From: Rhodanobacter sp. A1T4
Lineage (GTDB): Bacteria > Pseudomonadota > Gammaproteobacteria > Xanthomonadales > Rhodanobacteraceae
Assembly: GCF_014207185.1 (NCBI RefSeq)
Contig: NZ_JACHCP010000003.1
Location: forward strand, 310,001 to 374,000
Direction: 5' to 3'
DNA: 64,000 nucleotides
The position numbers were made by a program, and so were the translations under genes. Positions 9,960-18,462 of the stretch are shown piece after piece; position 1 is the stretch's first letter, and every line of letters begins with the position of its first letter. A model generated the notes under the pieces. The model worked only from the letters and a program-made list of their open reading frames with translations, did no database searches and was not told the origin of the DNA.

Positions 9960-10958
9960 ATGCAGACGGTAACTTCCCCCGACGCACCTCAAGGTGTACG
10001 TCAAGTCGCGATCGGTCCTGAACGGGATGGTCAGCGCATCGATAACGCGCTGGTAACCCTGCTCAAAGGCGTGCCCAAGAGCATGATCTACCGGCTTTTG
10101 CGTACCGGACAGGTGCGCGTCAACGGCAAGCGGGCCAAGCCCGATACCCGTCTCGCCGACGGCGATATGCTCCGTATTCCGCCGGTTCGCGTGGCTGAAC
10201 GTCCCGAAGGCAAGGGGCCGGCCACGGGCATGGTCGCTCAGGTGGCCGATGCCATCATCTTCGAAGACAAGCACTTTCTCGTGATCGACAAGCCTTCGGG
10301 CATTGCCAGCCACGGCGGCAGCGGCGTAAGCCACGGAGCGATCGAGCTATTGCGCGCGGCCAGACCGCAGGAGCACCTTGAGCTGGTGCATCGGCTGGAC
10401 CGGGACACCAGCGGCGTGCTGGTATTTGCCAAGACGCGGGCTGGACTCACCGGCCTGCAGGCGGCCATTCGGGCTGGTGAAGTGACCAAGCAGTACCTCT
10501 GCCTGATGCTGGGGCATCCGTCCAAGGCCAAGTTCGATGTCAATGCGCCGCTGCTCAAATCGGTGCTGCAGGGCGGCGAGCGGATGGTGCGGGTCGCCGA
10601 TAACGGCAAGCCTTCGCTGACTTTTTTCAAGGAAATGGAGCAGTACCCGAGCGCACGCCTGATGCAGGCCACACTCGGTACTGGCCGAACCCATCAGATC
10701 CGTGTTCATGCGGCCCACATCGGTCATCCGCTGGCGGGTGATCCGAAATACGGCGATCGCGAGATGAACAAGCGTTTTCGCGATATGGGCTTGCAGCGGA
10801 TGTTTCTGCATGCGGCCCATCTGAGCTTTGAACTTGAGGATCGTTCGTACAGTTTTTCCGCGCCGTTGCCAGACGATCTCAAGGATTTCCTCGATGTGCT
10901 GTCGGTGAAAGGCAAACGGCTTTTGTATCTCAAGGAAAAGTCGCGCACCGATTTTTAA
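9960..10958 (+). CDS. rluC: 23S rRNA pseudouridine synthase RluC
   Basis: 332 residues from the ATG at 9960 (MQTVTSPDAPQG), close to the RluC norm. An N-terminal S4 RNA-binding domain (RIDNALVTLLKGVPKSMIYRL, then GQVRVNG) precedes the RsuA/RluA catalytic domain with the motif HRLDRDTSGVLVFAK, whose second Asp is the catalytic residue. It modifies three uridines of 23S rRNA. The divergent neighbour is rne, matching the usual order and supporting RluC over RluA/RluD. Confidence 0.94.
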   Translation: MQTVTSPDAPQGVRQVAIGPERDGQRIDNALVTLLKGVPKSMIYRLLRTGQVRVNGKRAKPDTRLADGDMLRIPPVRVAERPEGKGPATGMVAQVADAIIFEDKHFLVIDKPSGIASHGGSGVSHGAIELLRAARPQEHLELVHRLDRDTSGVLVFAKTRAGLTGLQAAIRAGEVTKQYLCLMLGHPSKAKFDVNAPLLKSVLQGGERMVRVADNGKPSLTFFKEMEQYPSARLMQATLGTGRTHQIRVHAAHIGHPLAGDPKYGDREMNKRFRDMGLQRMFLHAAHLSFELEDRSYSFSAPLPDDLKDFLDVLSVKGKRLLYLKEKSRTDF

Positions 10959-10988
10959 TCACCGGTGCACGAAGCGGTCAGCGCTGCC

Positions 10989-11330
10989 TCAGCGCGCCAG
11001 CAGGCCTTCGACACGAGCGGCGCAGATAAAGTCGTTTATCGATAAGCCACCCACGTCGTGGGTTGACCACAGCAGCTGGCAATGACCGTAGCCCGCTTCG
11101 ATGTCCGGGTGATGATCCTCGTGATTGGCCATAAACCCCACCGCATTGATAAATCCCAGTGTGTGGCGAAAGTCATTGAATTTGAAGTCTTTGACGATGG
11201 CTTGCTGGTCGTCACTCAACGTCCAGCCTGGTAGCTGCTTTAGAAAAGTGGTTACTTTTTCAGCATTCAGCAGGTGCTGCTCGCCCTTCAGTGGCTTGCA
11301 GTGCTGGCTGGCGAGGTCAGTTGTGGTCAT
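10989..11330 (-). CDS. phhB: pterin-4a-carbinolamine dehydratase
   Basis: 113 residues, standard length. The active-site motif NHEDHHPDIEAGY supplies the two His and the Pro of the family, and the C-terminal STHDVGGLSINDFICA is also typical. It regenerates the oxidised tetrahydrobiopterin cofactor made by phenylalanine hydroxylase; no phhA is in this window. It converges with rluC. Confidence 0.94.
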   Translation of the reverse strand: MTTTDLASQHCKPLKGEQHLLNAEKVTTFLKQLPGWTLSDDQQAIVKDFKFNDFRHTLGFINAVGFMANHEDHHPDIEAGYGHCQLLWSTHDVGGLSINDFICAARVEGLLAR

Positions 11331-11479
11331 GGATGGTTCCGGTCAGTGAAATAGTTGTTCAAGCGTCGAGCGTGAATGTCTGAAAGTCAAAGTCGCGCAT
11401 TGAAAGCGAAACAGGACTAAAATGGTGCTGTTTCGCCTGCGTCAAATCGCAGGCATGAGTCAGACTTTTCGGAGCAGGC

Positions 11480-12088
11480 ATGATCGACATCTCGGAACGC
11501 GCGCAGCAGCATTTTCTGCGACTTCTTTCGCAGCAGGGTAGTGATGGCATGAGCATCCGCCTGCGCGTAACGCAGCCCGGAACGGCAGCAGCCAATTGCG
11601 AACTGGAGTTCTGCGAGCCGGCTGACCTAGCTGGCGGTGAGTGGACGATCGAATGCACAGGGTTTGATTTCCATGTCGATGGTGAGAGCGCTCGCTGGCT
11701 CGAAGGCGCCACCATCGACTTTGAAACCAACGCCACCGGTGGCCAGCTCAATATCCGCGCGCCGAAGATCAAGGGTGATGTACCTGGCGCGGAATCCGGC
11801 TTGATCGAGCGTGTCCGCTACGTGCTCGATGCCGAGATCAATCCACAGCTCGCCTCGCATGGTGGCAGGGTCACGCTGTTGGAAATCGATGCCAGCGGTG
11901 CTGTGTTGCTGCAGTTCGGCGGCGGCTGTCACGGCTGCGGCATGGTCGATGTAACCCTCAAGCAAGGCGTCGAAAAAACCTTGCGCGAACGCGTGCCCGA
12001 GATAACCGCGGTTCGTGACGCGACAGATCATGCAGGTGGCGAGAAGCCTTATTACAGCAAGACCGAAGGCAAATCCGCGCTTGGTTGA
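11480..12088 (+). CDS. nfuA: Fe/S biogenesis protein NfuA
   Basis: 202 residues: an N-terminal degenerate A-type carrier domain (MIDISERAQQHF to about 95) lacking the usual cysteines, and a C-terminal Nfu domain with C150 and C153 in GGCHGCGMVD that binds a [4Fe-4S] cluster. It delivers clusters to apo-proteins, especially under oxidative stress. A two-way terminator follows 20 bases after the stop. Confidence 0.95.
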   Translation: MIDISERAQQHFLRLLSQQGSDGMSIRLRVTQPGTAAANCELEFCEPADLAGGEWTIECTGFDFHVDGESARWLEGATIDFETNATGGQLNIRAPKIKGDVPGAESGLIERVRYVLDAEINPQLASHGGRVTLLEIDASGAVLLQFGGGCHGCGMVDVTLKQGVEKTLRERVPEITAVRDATDHAGGEKPYYSKTEGKSALG

Positions 12089-12108
12089 TTCGATAGCGCT
12101 CTATCCCC

Positions 12109-12140
12109 ATAAAAAAGCCCGCAATCGCGGGCTTTTTTAT
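12109..12140. terminator. bidirectional terminator between nfuA and cytochrome c gene
   Basis: Stem ATAAAAAAGCCCGC (12109-12122), loop AATC, and the matching strand 12127-12140. The flanking A and T runs let it serve both converging genes. Confidence 0.92.
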
Positions 12141-12155
12141 GCAATCGCCGCGAGA

Positions 12156-12509
12156 TTATTTGTCGCCTTCGACATGACCTTGCAATGTATCCAGCTTGGT
12201 CGGCAGGCTGGAGAAGTAGGCTGCAATGTCCTCGATATCCTGATCAGACAACGTCGCATCCATCCCCTTCATGATCGCGTTGTTACGTCGACCGTCTTTG
12301 TACTCATGCAGCGCCTGCTGGATGTACTCATCGTACTGACCGGCGAGACGCGGATACTGCGGGTCGACTGCGTTGCCATCGGTGCCATGGCATGCAAAGC
12401 AGGTGCCGGCTTTCTTTTTCCCGTTCTCGGCATTGCCACTTGCAAGCAGTTGCGTAGATGCAAACGCCAGGATGGCGCCGAATGAAAGCAGGGTAAGCGC
12501 ACGTTTCAT
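12156..12509 (-). CDS. small periplasmic cytochrome c (class I)
   Basis: 117 residues with an N-terminal signal peptide (LLSFGAILAFASTQLLAS) and one haem-binding CFACH near mature residue 15. NNAIMKGM contains the probable distal Met ligand, and the C-terminal helix DIEDIAAYFSSL is typical of cytochromes c553/c5. A soluble electron carrier to a terminal oxidase is likely. A closely related cytochrome gene lies 18 bases upstream on the same strand, so the two form an operon. Confidence 0.9.
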   Translation of the reverse strand: MKRALTLLSFGAILAFASTQLLASGNAENGKKKAGTCFACHGTDGNAVDPQYPRLAGQYDEYIQQALHEYKDGRRNNAIMKGMDATLSDQDIEDIAAYFSSLPTKLDTLQGHVEGDK

Positions 12510-12527
12510 GCGGAGAGTCCTTGGCGA

Positions 12528-12851
12528 CTACTGGGCGAGGCTGGAAAGGTAAGCGGCGACGTTCTGAATGTCCGTGTCGGACAGACTCTGCGCCTGCGCG
12601 CCCATCGTCGGATGCGTGCGGTCACCGCTCTGGTAGCCATGCAAAGCGTTGATGATGTATTGCTCGTTCTGCCCGGCGATTTTCGGCACCGGATACTGCG
12701 GGTAAGCATTGCTGTAACCAGGCACACCATGGCATCCAGCGCAGGTATAGATCAGTTTCTTTCCGGCGGCCTTGTCACCTTCGGCATGCACACCGGCAGT
12801 GGCAAATAGGGCAGTGGCCGCGGCCATGCCAAGCAGTTGCAGTCGAGTCAT
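12528..12851 (-). CDS. small periplasmic cytochrome c (class I), paralogue
   Basis: 107 residues if started at the ATG at 12851 (MTRLQLLGMAAATALF), which gives a clean signal peptide ending VHA; an ATG at 12860 adds three residues and longer frames look spurious. One haem motif CAGCH, likely Met ligand in HPTMGAQAQ, and the C-terminal helix DIQNVAAYLSSL match the following gene, so the pair looks like a tandem duplication. Periplasmic electron transfer is the expected role. Confidence 0.87.
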   Translation of the reverse strand: MTRLQLLGMAAATALFATAGVHAEGDKAAGKKLIYTCAGCHGVPGYSNAYPQYPVPKIAGQNEQYIINALHGYQSGDRTHPTMGAQAQSLSDTDIQNVAAYLSSLAQ

Positions 12852-13074
12852 CGAGATCATTCTCACGATTGCGGCGGAGTCGCGGTCATGTAAGCGACTG
12901 AGTATAGAGGTTGCATCGTGGCCCGAACAACACTCCGCTTTCATGCTGCCCACGCGGGCTTGTGCCTGCGTCATTGATCTTGCGCGCTCGCTCGAACAAC
13001 TTGCCGTTAGCTACATTTCGTCGTGGTTTCGAGTTACCGGCCAGGTAGTGAATCAGGCAATGTGACGGATTAGA

Positions 13075-13104
13075 TTGATGATCGGGTCGCTGTCCCCATA
13101 TACT
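13075..13104 (+). promoter_or_regulatory. putative sigma-70 promoter of ssrA
   Basis: TTGATG (13075-13080), 18-base spacer, TATACT (13099-13104). Transcription would start near 13111, leaving a short 5' leader removed during tmRNA maturation. Confidence 0.6.
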
Positions 13105-13127
13105 CGGGAGGTTAAATCGTTTTCCCC

Positions 13128-13482
<355 letters not shown>

Positions 13483-13487
13483 ACAAT

Positions 13488-13522
13488 GGCCTCTAAGTGC
13501 TTATGCACTTAGAGGCCTTCTT
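13488..13522 (+). terminator. terminator of ssrA
   Basis: Perfect 13-bp stem (13488-13500 with 13505-13517), TTAT loop, followed by TTCTTT. It starts six bases after the tmRNA CCA. Confidence 0.88.
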
Positions 13523-13665
13523 TATTGCGAAACCGCCTCGTTGCTTAGGCTTAGTTTCGCCGAATCTCTCGACTTTAGCCGGATCAAATAGCTGGGAAGG
13601 GGGCAAGGCAACTGACCTGACTCAAAATTGCATTGGTCATTTCAATTTTAGTGCCCACGAACGTC

Positions 13666-13875
13666 ATGGAGAGATCACAGCAAACACGCGGGTCGAACAA
13701 ATTGAATGAGCTGACCAACCAACCCGGAGCCGAAGCCATCGACAATCAGGTAGTTATCCGCTGGGTAGTGAGATTAGTTGCGACTTCTTGTTCGCTGATC
13801 GTCAGCGCGCTGATTCTCGTTGTTCTTGCCATTTTCGCGGTCGGCAACTTTATTACGGAGGCGGCCAGGAAATAA
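13666..13875 (+). CDS. possible small single-pass membrane protein
   Basis: 69 residues from the ATG at 13666 (a longer frame starts at 13633). The first 35 residues are polar, then a hydrophobic helix of about 25 residues runs from LVATSCSLIV to FAVGNF, ending with a basic tail. No clear ribosome-binding site and no family recognised. It could be a real small membrane protein or a chance frame. Confidence 0.35.
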   Translation: MERSQQTRGSNKLNELTNQPGAEAIDNQVVIRWVVRLVATSCSLIVSALILVVLAIFAVGNFITEAARK

Positions 13876-14065
13876 AACAGATTGCCCTGGCTACCCAACC
13901 AGCGAAGATAGCGTTTCCATCCGCAGCATGATCCGGCTCGCATGCAAGTCAATCCGCGCAGCTGATTGCTTGGCATATTTTAGGGTTTGTCAAAACTTGG
14001 AAACAGCTAAACCCTTATGAAGCAAGGCTTCCAGCGAATAGTTCGATAGAGGCCACCTCAGTAAA

Positions 14066-14099
14066 CAAAAAGCCCTAGATGGTCATCAAGGGCTTTTTG
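14066..14099 (-). terminator. terminator of smpB
   Basis: CAAAAAGCCCT pairs with AGGGCTTTTTG, with inner pairing GATG/CATC. On the minus strand it lies 24 bases after the smpB stop; it could also act rightward. Confidence 0.85.
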
Positions 14100-14123
14100 C
14101 TGCGTATACAGCTTCTTGTCAAT

Positions 14124-14615
14124 TCAAGCGGCGCGGTTGTGCGAGCGCATGGTGCGTTGTTTTTCGATCTGCCAGTCGCGCTGCTTTTCGGTATTGCGCT
14201 TGTCGTGTTCCTGCTTGCCCTGGGCCAGGCCGATCTCGACCTTGACCTTGTTGCCCTTCCAGTACATCGCGGTCGGCACCAGCGTATAGCCCTTGCGCTC
14301 GACCGCGCCGATCAGTTGGTCAATTTCCTTGCGATGCAGAAGCAGTTTTCGCGTGCGTCGATCCACCGCGACCACGTGAGTGGATGCACTGATCAGCGGT
14401 GGTATCGATGCGCCGACCAGAAAGATCTCGTCGTTCTTGACGGTGGCGTAGCTTTCGCCAAAGTTGATCCGGCCGGCACGCAAGGCCTTCAATTCCCATC
14501 CTTCCAACGCGATACCCGCTTCGTATCGCTGATCGATGTGATATTCGAAGCGCGCGCGCTTGTTCAGCGCGATGGTGCCGCCGCCCTTGGTGTCTTTGTC
14601 CTTCGCTTTGGCCAT
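14124..14615 (-). CDS. smpB: SsrA-binding protein SmpB
   Basis: 163 residues, usual length. The OB-fold core contains the conserved [10 protein letters not shown] start, the [13 protein letters not shown] region and VGASIPPL. The lysine/arginine-rich C-terminal tail ([15 protein letters not shown]) enters the empty mRNA channel of stalled ribosomes. It works with the nearby ssrA RNA. ratA is divergent from it across 83 bases. Confidence 0.96.
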   Translation of the reverse strand: MAKAKDKDTKGGGTIALNKRARFEYHIDQRYEAGIALEGWELKALRAGRINFGESYATVKNDEIFLVGASIPPLISASTHVVAVDRRTRKLLLHRKEIDQLIGAVERKGYTLVPTAMYWKGNKVKVEIGLAQGKQEHDKRNTEKQRDWQIEKQRTMRSHNRAA

Positions 14616-14698
14616 GTCCGTTAAACTCGGGCCTAGTTGCCCTGATGCCGGATCGACCGCATATCGGGTCGAATCCAGTGTGATATGAAGAGGCTGCC

Positions 14699-15130
14699 AT
14701 GATCGAAATCCGTCGTAGCGCCCTGGTGAATTATTCGCCGGCGCAGATGTTCGACTTGGTCAATGACGTCGAAGCATACCCAAAGCGTTTCCCTTGGTGT
14801 GTAGGTGCTGAGATACTCGAGCGTACCGATGATGTGCTGGTGGCCAGGCTCGATCTCAAGTTCGCGGGGTTTCGCCAGAGCTTTACTACACGGAATTCGG
14901 TCAATCCACCTGCGCGTCTGCATATGAGTCTGGTGGATGGACCTTTCCGCAGCCTTGATGGGGTATGGGACTTCCTGGCCTTGGGCGACGCTGGTTGCAA
15001 GATCAGTTTCGCGCTGGATTTCGATTATGCCAGCCGGCTGGGGGGAGGAGCCTTGAAGCTCGGCTTCCAGGGACTGGCCAACCGCATGGTGGACGACTTC
15101 TGCCGTGAGGCCGAGCGGGTTTATGGCTGA
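14699..15130 (+). CDS. ratA: RatA-type START/cyclase-fold protein
   Basis: 143 residues of the coenzyme Q-binding/START-like fold: [28 protein letters not shown] at the N-terminus, [10 protein letters not shown], and the C-terminal helix [18 protein letters not shown]. Homologues are described as RatA (ribosome association toxin in E. coli) or as Coq10-like ubiquinone-binding proteins; sequence cannot decide between these roles. It overlaps rnfH and faces smpB, the usual arrangement. Confidence 0.92.
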   Translation: MIEIRRSALVNYSPAQMFDLVNDVEAYPKRFPWCVGAEILERTDDVLVARLDLKFAGFRQSFTTRNSVNPPARLHMSLVDGPFRSLDGVWDFLALGDAGCKISFALDFDYASRLGGGALKLGFQGLANRMVDDFCREAERVYG

Positions 15131-15401
15131 CCGCATGATACCTGTCGAAGTTGTCCACCTCGGTGCGGAGCAACAGTGGCTGCGCTGTATCGAGGTGGTC
15201 GAAGGTAGCACGGTGATGCAGGCTATCAGTGCATCGGGCGTCGCTGAAATTTTGCCAGGTGGTATGGTTGACCCTGACCGGCTAGGCATCTTCTCGAAGC
15301 GTGTCTCGTCGGATCACCTGGTGCAGGCCGGTGATCGAATTGAGATCTACCGGCCATTGATGCTTGATCCGATGGAGGCGCGTCGACGGCGCATCCGCTG
15401 A
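15123..15401 (+). CDS. rnfH: RnfH family ubiquitin-like protein
   Basis: 92 residues from the ATG at 15123, which overlaps the last codons of ratA; an ATG at 15135 is an alternative. IPVEVVHLGAEQQWLRCIEVVEGSTVMQAI, the LGIFSKRV segment and AGDRIEIYRPLMLDP are family hallmarks of this beta-grasp protein. Its function is not settled (named from the rnf electron-transport cluster, also RatB). The basic tail EARRRRIR is typical. Confidence 0.92.
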   Translation: MADRMIPVEVVHLGAEQQWLRCIEVVEGSTVMQAISASGVAEILPGGMVDPDRLGIFSKRVSSDHLVQAGDRIEIYRPLMLDPMEARRRRIR

Positions 15402-15423
15402 AGCAGACCCGTGACGGTGTGGG

Positions 15424-15918
15424 TCAATGGCCGTCGTTGCCGCCGCTGGTCGGGGAAGGCGTCGTGCCGTTGTCAGTGCCGGAACCAAAGCCGCCGTCCT
15501 TGTTGTCTTCATCGGGCGTCTTGCTCTTGTCACCCTTGGTTTCGTTAACCGGGTAACTGGCGTGATACTTCTTGCTGTCCTTGACGAGCTGCTCTGCGTC
15601 TTGCGCGAAGAAATCGCCCTGAGTCCGAACCAGCGTGTCGTTGTTGAAGGTCAGCGTAAAGGTTCGCAGTTTGATCGGGCCGCCGCGGTGCTCCTGAGTA
15701 GACACGTAATCCCAGCGACTCTGGTCGAAGGGCGTGCTGACCGAGGGTGTGCCCATCAACACGAGCACCTGACGCTTGGTCATGCCTGGCTTCAGTTGAT
15801 CCACCATGGTCTTGTCGAGCAGATTGCCTTGCTGCACATCTGGGGTATAGACGATGTGGCAGCCGGCGATGGAGAGCGCCAGCACGGCGAAAACCAGCAG
15901 GGTGATCAGCTTTTGCAT
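15424..15918 (-). CDS. bamE: outer membrane assembly lipoprotein BamE (SmpA)
   Basis: 164 residues with a lipoprotein signal (LALSIAGC lipobox, Cys at 20). The BamE core has PGMTKRQVLVLMGTPS and FDQSRWDYV. BamE is a lipoprotein of the BAM complex that inserts outer-membrane beta-barrels. The protein is longer than the E. coli one because of a disordered Asp/Gly/Ser/Thr-rich tail from about residue 125. Divergent from fur, as in many gammaproteobacteria. Confidence 0.95.
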   Translation of the reverse strand: MQKLITLLVFAVLALSIAGCHIVYTPDVQQGNLLDKTMVDQLKPGMTKRQVLVLMGTPSVSTPFDQSRWDYVSTQEHRGGPIKLRTFTLTFNNDTLVRTQGDFFAQDAEQLVKDSKKYHASYPVNETKGDKSKTPDEDNKDGGFGSGTDNGTTPSPTSGGNDGH

Positions 15919-15994
15919 GCGTGTTGCGTCCAGATCGTGAAGGTATCGGATGATACACTACAGGCTCAGTAGCGCTGTGTGCGAAGGGTGGGTT

Positions 15995-16417
15995 ATGGAA
16001 CAGGAAACCAAAGAACTGCGTCGGGTCGGCCTCAAGGTCACGCATCCGCGGATGCGAATCCTGCAGATTTTTGATGAAGAAGGGGTACAGCACCTCACGG
16101 CGGAAGACGTCTACAAAAAGCTACTGGCTCACCAGGAAGACATTGGCCTAGCCACGGTCTACCGCGTGCTGACCCAGTTCGAAGCAGCCGGCATCGTCGT
16201 CAAGCACAATTTCGAAGGTGGCCAGGCTGTTTACGAACTGGATCGCGGCAAGCATCACGATCACATGATTGATGTCGACAGCGGAAACGTCATTGAGTTC
16301 GTCAGCGAAGAGATTGAACGTCTGCAGCGCGAGATTGCCGATCGACACGGCTACGTAATCGAGGATCACAGCCTGGTGATCTACGTGCGCCCCAAAAATC
16401 GCCCCAAGAAGGGCTGA
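15995..16417 (+). CDS. fur: ferric uptake regulator Fur
   Basis: 140 residues from the ATG at 15995 (GAAGGGTG site); a longer frame from 15950 is unlikely. The N-terminal winged helix (GLKVTHPRMRIL, ATVYRVLTQFEAAGIV) precedes a dimerisation domain with the HHDHMID metal site. The CxxC pair found after this motif in E. coli Fur is replaced by VDSGN, as in pseudomonad Fur, so the structural zinc site is absent. It represses iron-uptake genes when Fe(II) is plentiful. No obvious Fur box is seen in its own promoter. Confidence 0.95.
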   Translation: MEQETKELRRVGLKVTHPRMRILQIFDEEGVQHLTAEDVYKKLLAHQEDIGLATVYRVLTQFEAAGIVVKHNFEGGQAVYELDRGKHHDHMIDVDSGNVIEFVSEEIERLQREIADRHGYVIEDHSLVIYVRPKNRPKKG

Positions 16418-16510
16418 GCAGGGATTGACCTGTCTGCTGGCTTGATTGCGGACCAATTCCCGGGCGTGGGTCAAGCTGCCGAATCATTGCAAGTGCCTGA
16501 ATATCGGCCA

Positions 16511-16549
16511 TAAAAAAGCCGCGAAGAGGACTCCTGTCCACTCGCGGCT
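16511..16549 (-). terminator. terminator behind the kinase gene / RNA candidate
   Basis: On the minus strand AGCCGCGAG (16541-16549) pairs with the strand at 16517-16525, followed by TTTTTTA. An inner hairpin with an AGGA loop is nested within it. Confidence 0.8.
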
Positions 16550-16756
16550 GCTCCGCTACCCTGACTCACGACCGGCTCAAGCACTAACTTGCTGTTGCCG
16601 AGGCTCGTCGCCGAATAGCGGCGAAACAGCATCCTGCCGTTTTTCAGAACCACCGTCCCCACGGTGATTCTGATCCACCATCTTGCAATGGTGGCTCCCC
16701 CACATCGATGGCCTGATCGTAACGAAGTCTTTACGTTCCAGGTATAAGAAAAATTC
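16511..16756 (-). ncRNA. candidate structured, GGA-rich regulatory RNA or 3' UTR
   Basis: Reading leftward from the kinase stop, about 245 bases hold a series of strong hairpins: 16675-16694 (7-bp perfect stem), 16644-16673 (13-bp stem, GGGG loop on the minus strand), and a final terminator. The minus strand has nine GGA triplets; one sits in a GGAC-AGGA-GTCC hairpin resembling a CsrA/RsmA site. It could be a separate small RNA with its own promoter, a processed 3' UTR of the kinase mRNA, or simply a long terminator region. Confidence 0.45.
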
Positions 16757-18370
16757 CTAGTTCAAGCGCTGAGGATCAGGCAAGCTGTTGTTGCTGCGCA
16801 ACAAAATTCGCAGGTGAACGCCAGCATGGTCTGCCCGCAGACGGAACTGGCCACCCAGTGAGGTGACCCGATCACGCATGCCTTGCAGGCCGCGGCCACC
16901 ACGCGGTATTCGATGCGGCAGGCCGGTACCGTTGTCCCGCAGATCCAGTAGCGCAAGCGCCATGCCTTGGCGCTCGCCGATGCGCAAACGCACTCTGAAC
17001 TCGCTGGCTTGCGCATGCTTCACGGCATTGGTCGCGCTTTCCTGGGTGAGCCGGTAAATCGCGGTGCGCGTGTCGTCATCAAGAAGACGCGGGTCGCCGT
17101 GAAGTTCGGTGAAGTACGTAATGCCGGCGGCGTTCAATAGATCCCGGATCGGCCCCTCATCTAGCGCGCGAATAAGTCCGAACTCATCCAGCACGGCAGG
17201 GCGCAGATCATCCAGCAGGCGATGCAGGGCACGCCGCATATGGGCCAGGATGGTATTGATCGACGTGCTGATGTCCTGCATGCCCGCATCGTGCAGCCGG
17301 GTTTGCGCCAGCTTGACGTGCGTCTGGATGGCGGTGATGTTCTGCCCCAGCTCGTCGTGCAACTCGGCCGCCAGATGACGGCGCTGGTTTTCATCGGCCT
17401 GCAGATTGCCGCGTGCGGCACTGCGCAATTGCTGGGCGAGCTGGTCAAGCCGGCGGTTGACAGCACCCAGATAGACATTCTGCTCTGCGACCCGCGTGCT
17501 GCTGCGGCGCAGCGCATCGGTTGCCGAGCCAAGCATGATCGCGCCCGTACCCGCCACCGCAAGGAAAAGATAGGCCGCGGCGGTCGAGGGTGCATGTCCG
17601 AGATGCTGCTCGACCAGGTTCATGCCGAAACTCGAAATGATCATGGCCATGCTGGCACCGCGCCAGCCGTGGCGAAACGCGAAAAAAAGTACGGGTGCCA
17701 GCGACAGCACGCGAGCAAACTGCGGCTGTGGTGATGCCTGTTCGGACAGCACCAGCAAAATCATCATCGACGGGAACATCACCAGCAGGCCGTCCATGGA
17801 CAGGCTGGCCAGGGCACGGCGATCGAAGCGGGTGCGCAGCAGCAGAATCATTAACGGCACGATCAACAGAATGCCCAGATAGTGGCTGAGCAACTCTTCG
17901 CCGAGGATGCTGATGATCAGCTCGGGCGAGCCAGGTTCGTGGATCAAGTCCAGCAGTGCTGCGTCGACAGCGGTGGTGGCGATCACGATCAACACCACCG
18001 ACAGCAGCAAGCGTGTCACTTCCTGCGGACTGTTCAAACTCGCATGCAGATTCAGTCGGCGCAGCAGCCACAAGCCGACAGCCATCACCAATGGCTCAGG
18101 CAGTTCGGCGAGAAAAAAGCCGTTCCAGCCCAGTGGCATGCCTTGCACCAGGGCAATTCCAGCCGTGGCGGCCAACTCCGCGCCAAGCAACCAGCCCCAG
18201 TGGCGCACCGGCGTCAGCAGCAGTGCGCCAAACCGCAAGCCGTAGGGAAGCATCCAGTATGGCTGCACCGTCATCCACAGCAACAGCCAGAGCAATACGT
18301 AGCCGATGGCCAGCAGTGGGCCGGAATCTGGTAGATGGAGTGATTTCAGGCGCATGTGCGGATGGTACAT
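16757..18370 (-). CDS. MASE1 membrane sensor histidine kinase (HisKA_3 type)
   Basis: 537 residues. The first ~290 residues form about eight membrane helices with the MASE1 sensor pattern (QPYWMLPYGLRFGALLLTP early on). A linker coiled coil leads to the dimerisation helix with phospho-accepting His near residue 338 in LAAELHDELGQNITAI, the HisKA_3 form that pairs with NarL-type regulators. The ATPase part has N-box ESATNAVKHAQ and G-boxes LRDNGTGLP and GRGLQGMRDR. It is divergent from a UhpA-like regulator, its likely partner. The signal is unknown. A start six codons later (18355) is possible. Confidence 0.93.
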   Translation of the reverse strand: MYHPHMRLKSLHLPDSGPLLAIGYVLLWLLLWMTVQPYWMLPYGLRFGALLLTPVRHWGWLLGAELAATAGIALVQGMPLGWNGFFLAELPEPLVMAVGLWLLRRLNLHASLNSPQEVTRLLLSVVLIVIATTAVDAALLDLIHEPGSPELIISILGEELLSHYLGILLIVPLMILLLRTRFDRRALASLSMDGLLVMFPSMMILLVLSEQASPQPQFARVLSLAPVLFFAFRHGWRGASMAMIISSFGMNLVEQHLGHAPSTAAAYLFLAVAGTGAIMLGSATDALRRSSTRVAEQNVYLGAVNRRLDQLAQQLRSAARGNLQADENQRRHLAAELHDELGQNITAIQTHVKLAQTRLHDAGMQDISTSINTILAHMRRALHRLLDDLRPAVLDEFGLIRALDEGPIRDLLNAAGITYFTELHGDPRLLDDDTRTAIYRLTQESATNAVKHAQASEFRVRLRIGERQGMALALLDLRDNGTGLPHRIPRGGRGLQGMRDRVTSLGGQFRLRADHAGVHLRILLRSNNSLPDPQRLN

Positions 18371-18462
18371 GCGGCAGTTCGCCGGTATGCGGCGATGTCG
18401 GCGCTGGTCGATGATTCTCGCGGCATCTGCCTAAGTTGTAATCCACTGTGTAAAGTAGCGGG

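Larger units (their letters stand above)
13483..14123. other. ssrA-smpB intergenic region
   Basis: 641 bases holding the ssrA terminator, one doubtful small membrane-protein frame (13666-13875) and the smpB terminator at 14066-14099. No integrase, repeat of the tmRNA end or other sign of an integrated element was seen, although this is a common insertion site in bacteria. Confidence 0.55.
16418..16756. other. fur/kinase intergenic region
   Basis: 339 bases between convergent fur and the histidine kinase. About 95 bases after fur are featureless; the rest is the structured RNA candidate described separately. A 63-codon minus-strand frame (16471-16662) overlaps it but looks like chance. Confidence 0.6.

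Noticed and set aside
9818..10021. 67-codon frame ahead of rluC
   Set aside because: It overlaps the rluC start in another frame and shows no conserved features; arginine-rich content is a GC effect.
13483..14123. Integrative element at the 3' end of tmRNA
   Set aside because: No integrase or duplicated tmRNA end could be found in the gap.
15919..15994. Fur box in the bamE-fur intergenic region
   Set aside because: I could not find a convincing GATAATGATAATCATTATC-like match.
16471..16662. 63-codon minus-strand frame behind the kinase
   Set aside because: It runs through hairpins of the RNA candidate and into the terminator, has no good ribosome site, and resembles no family.
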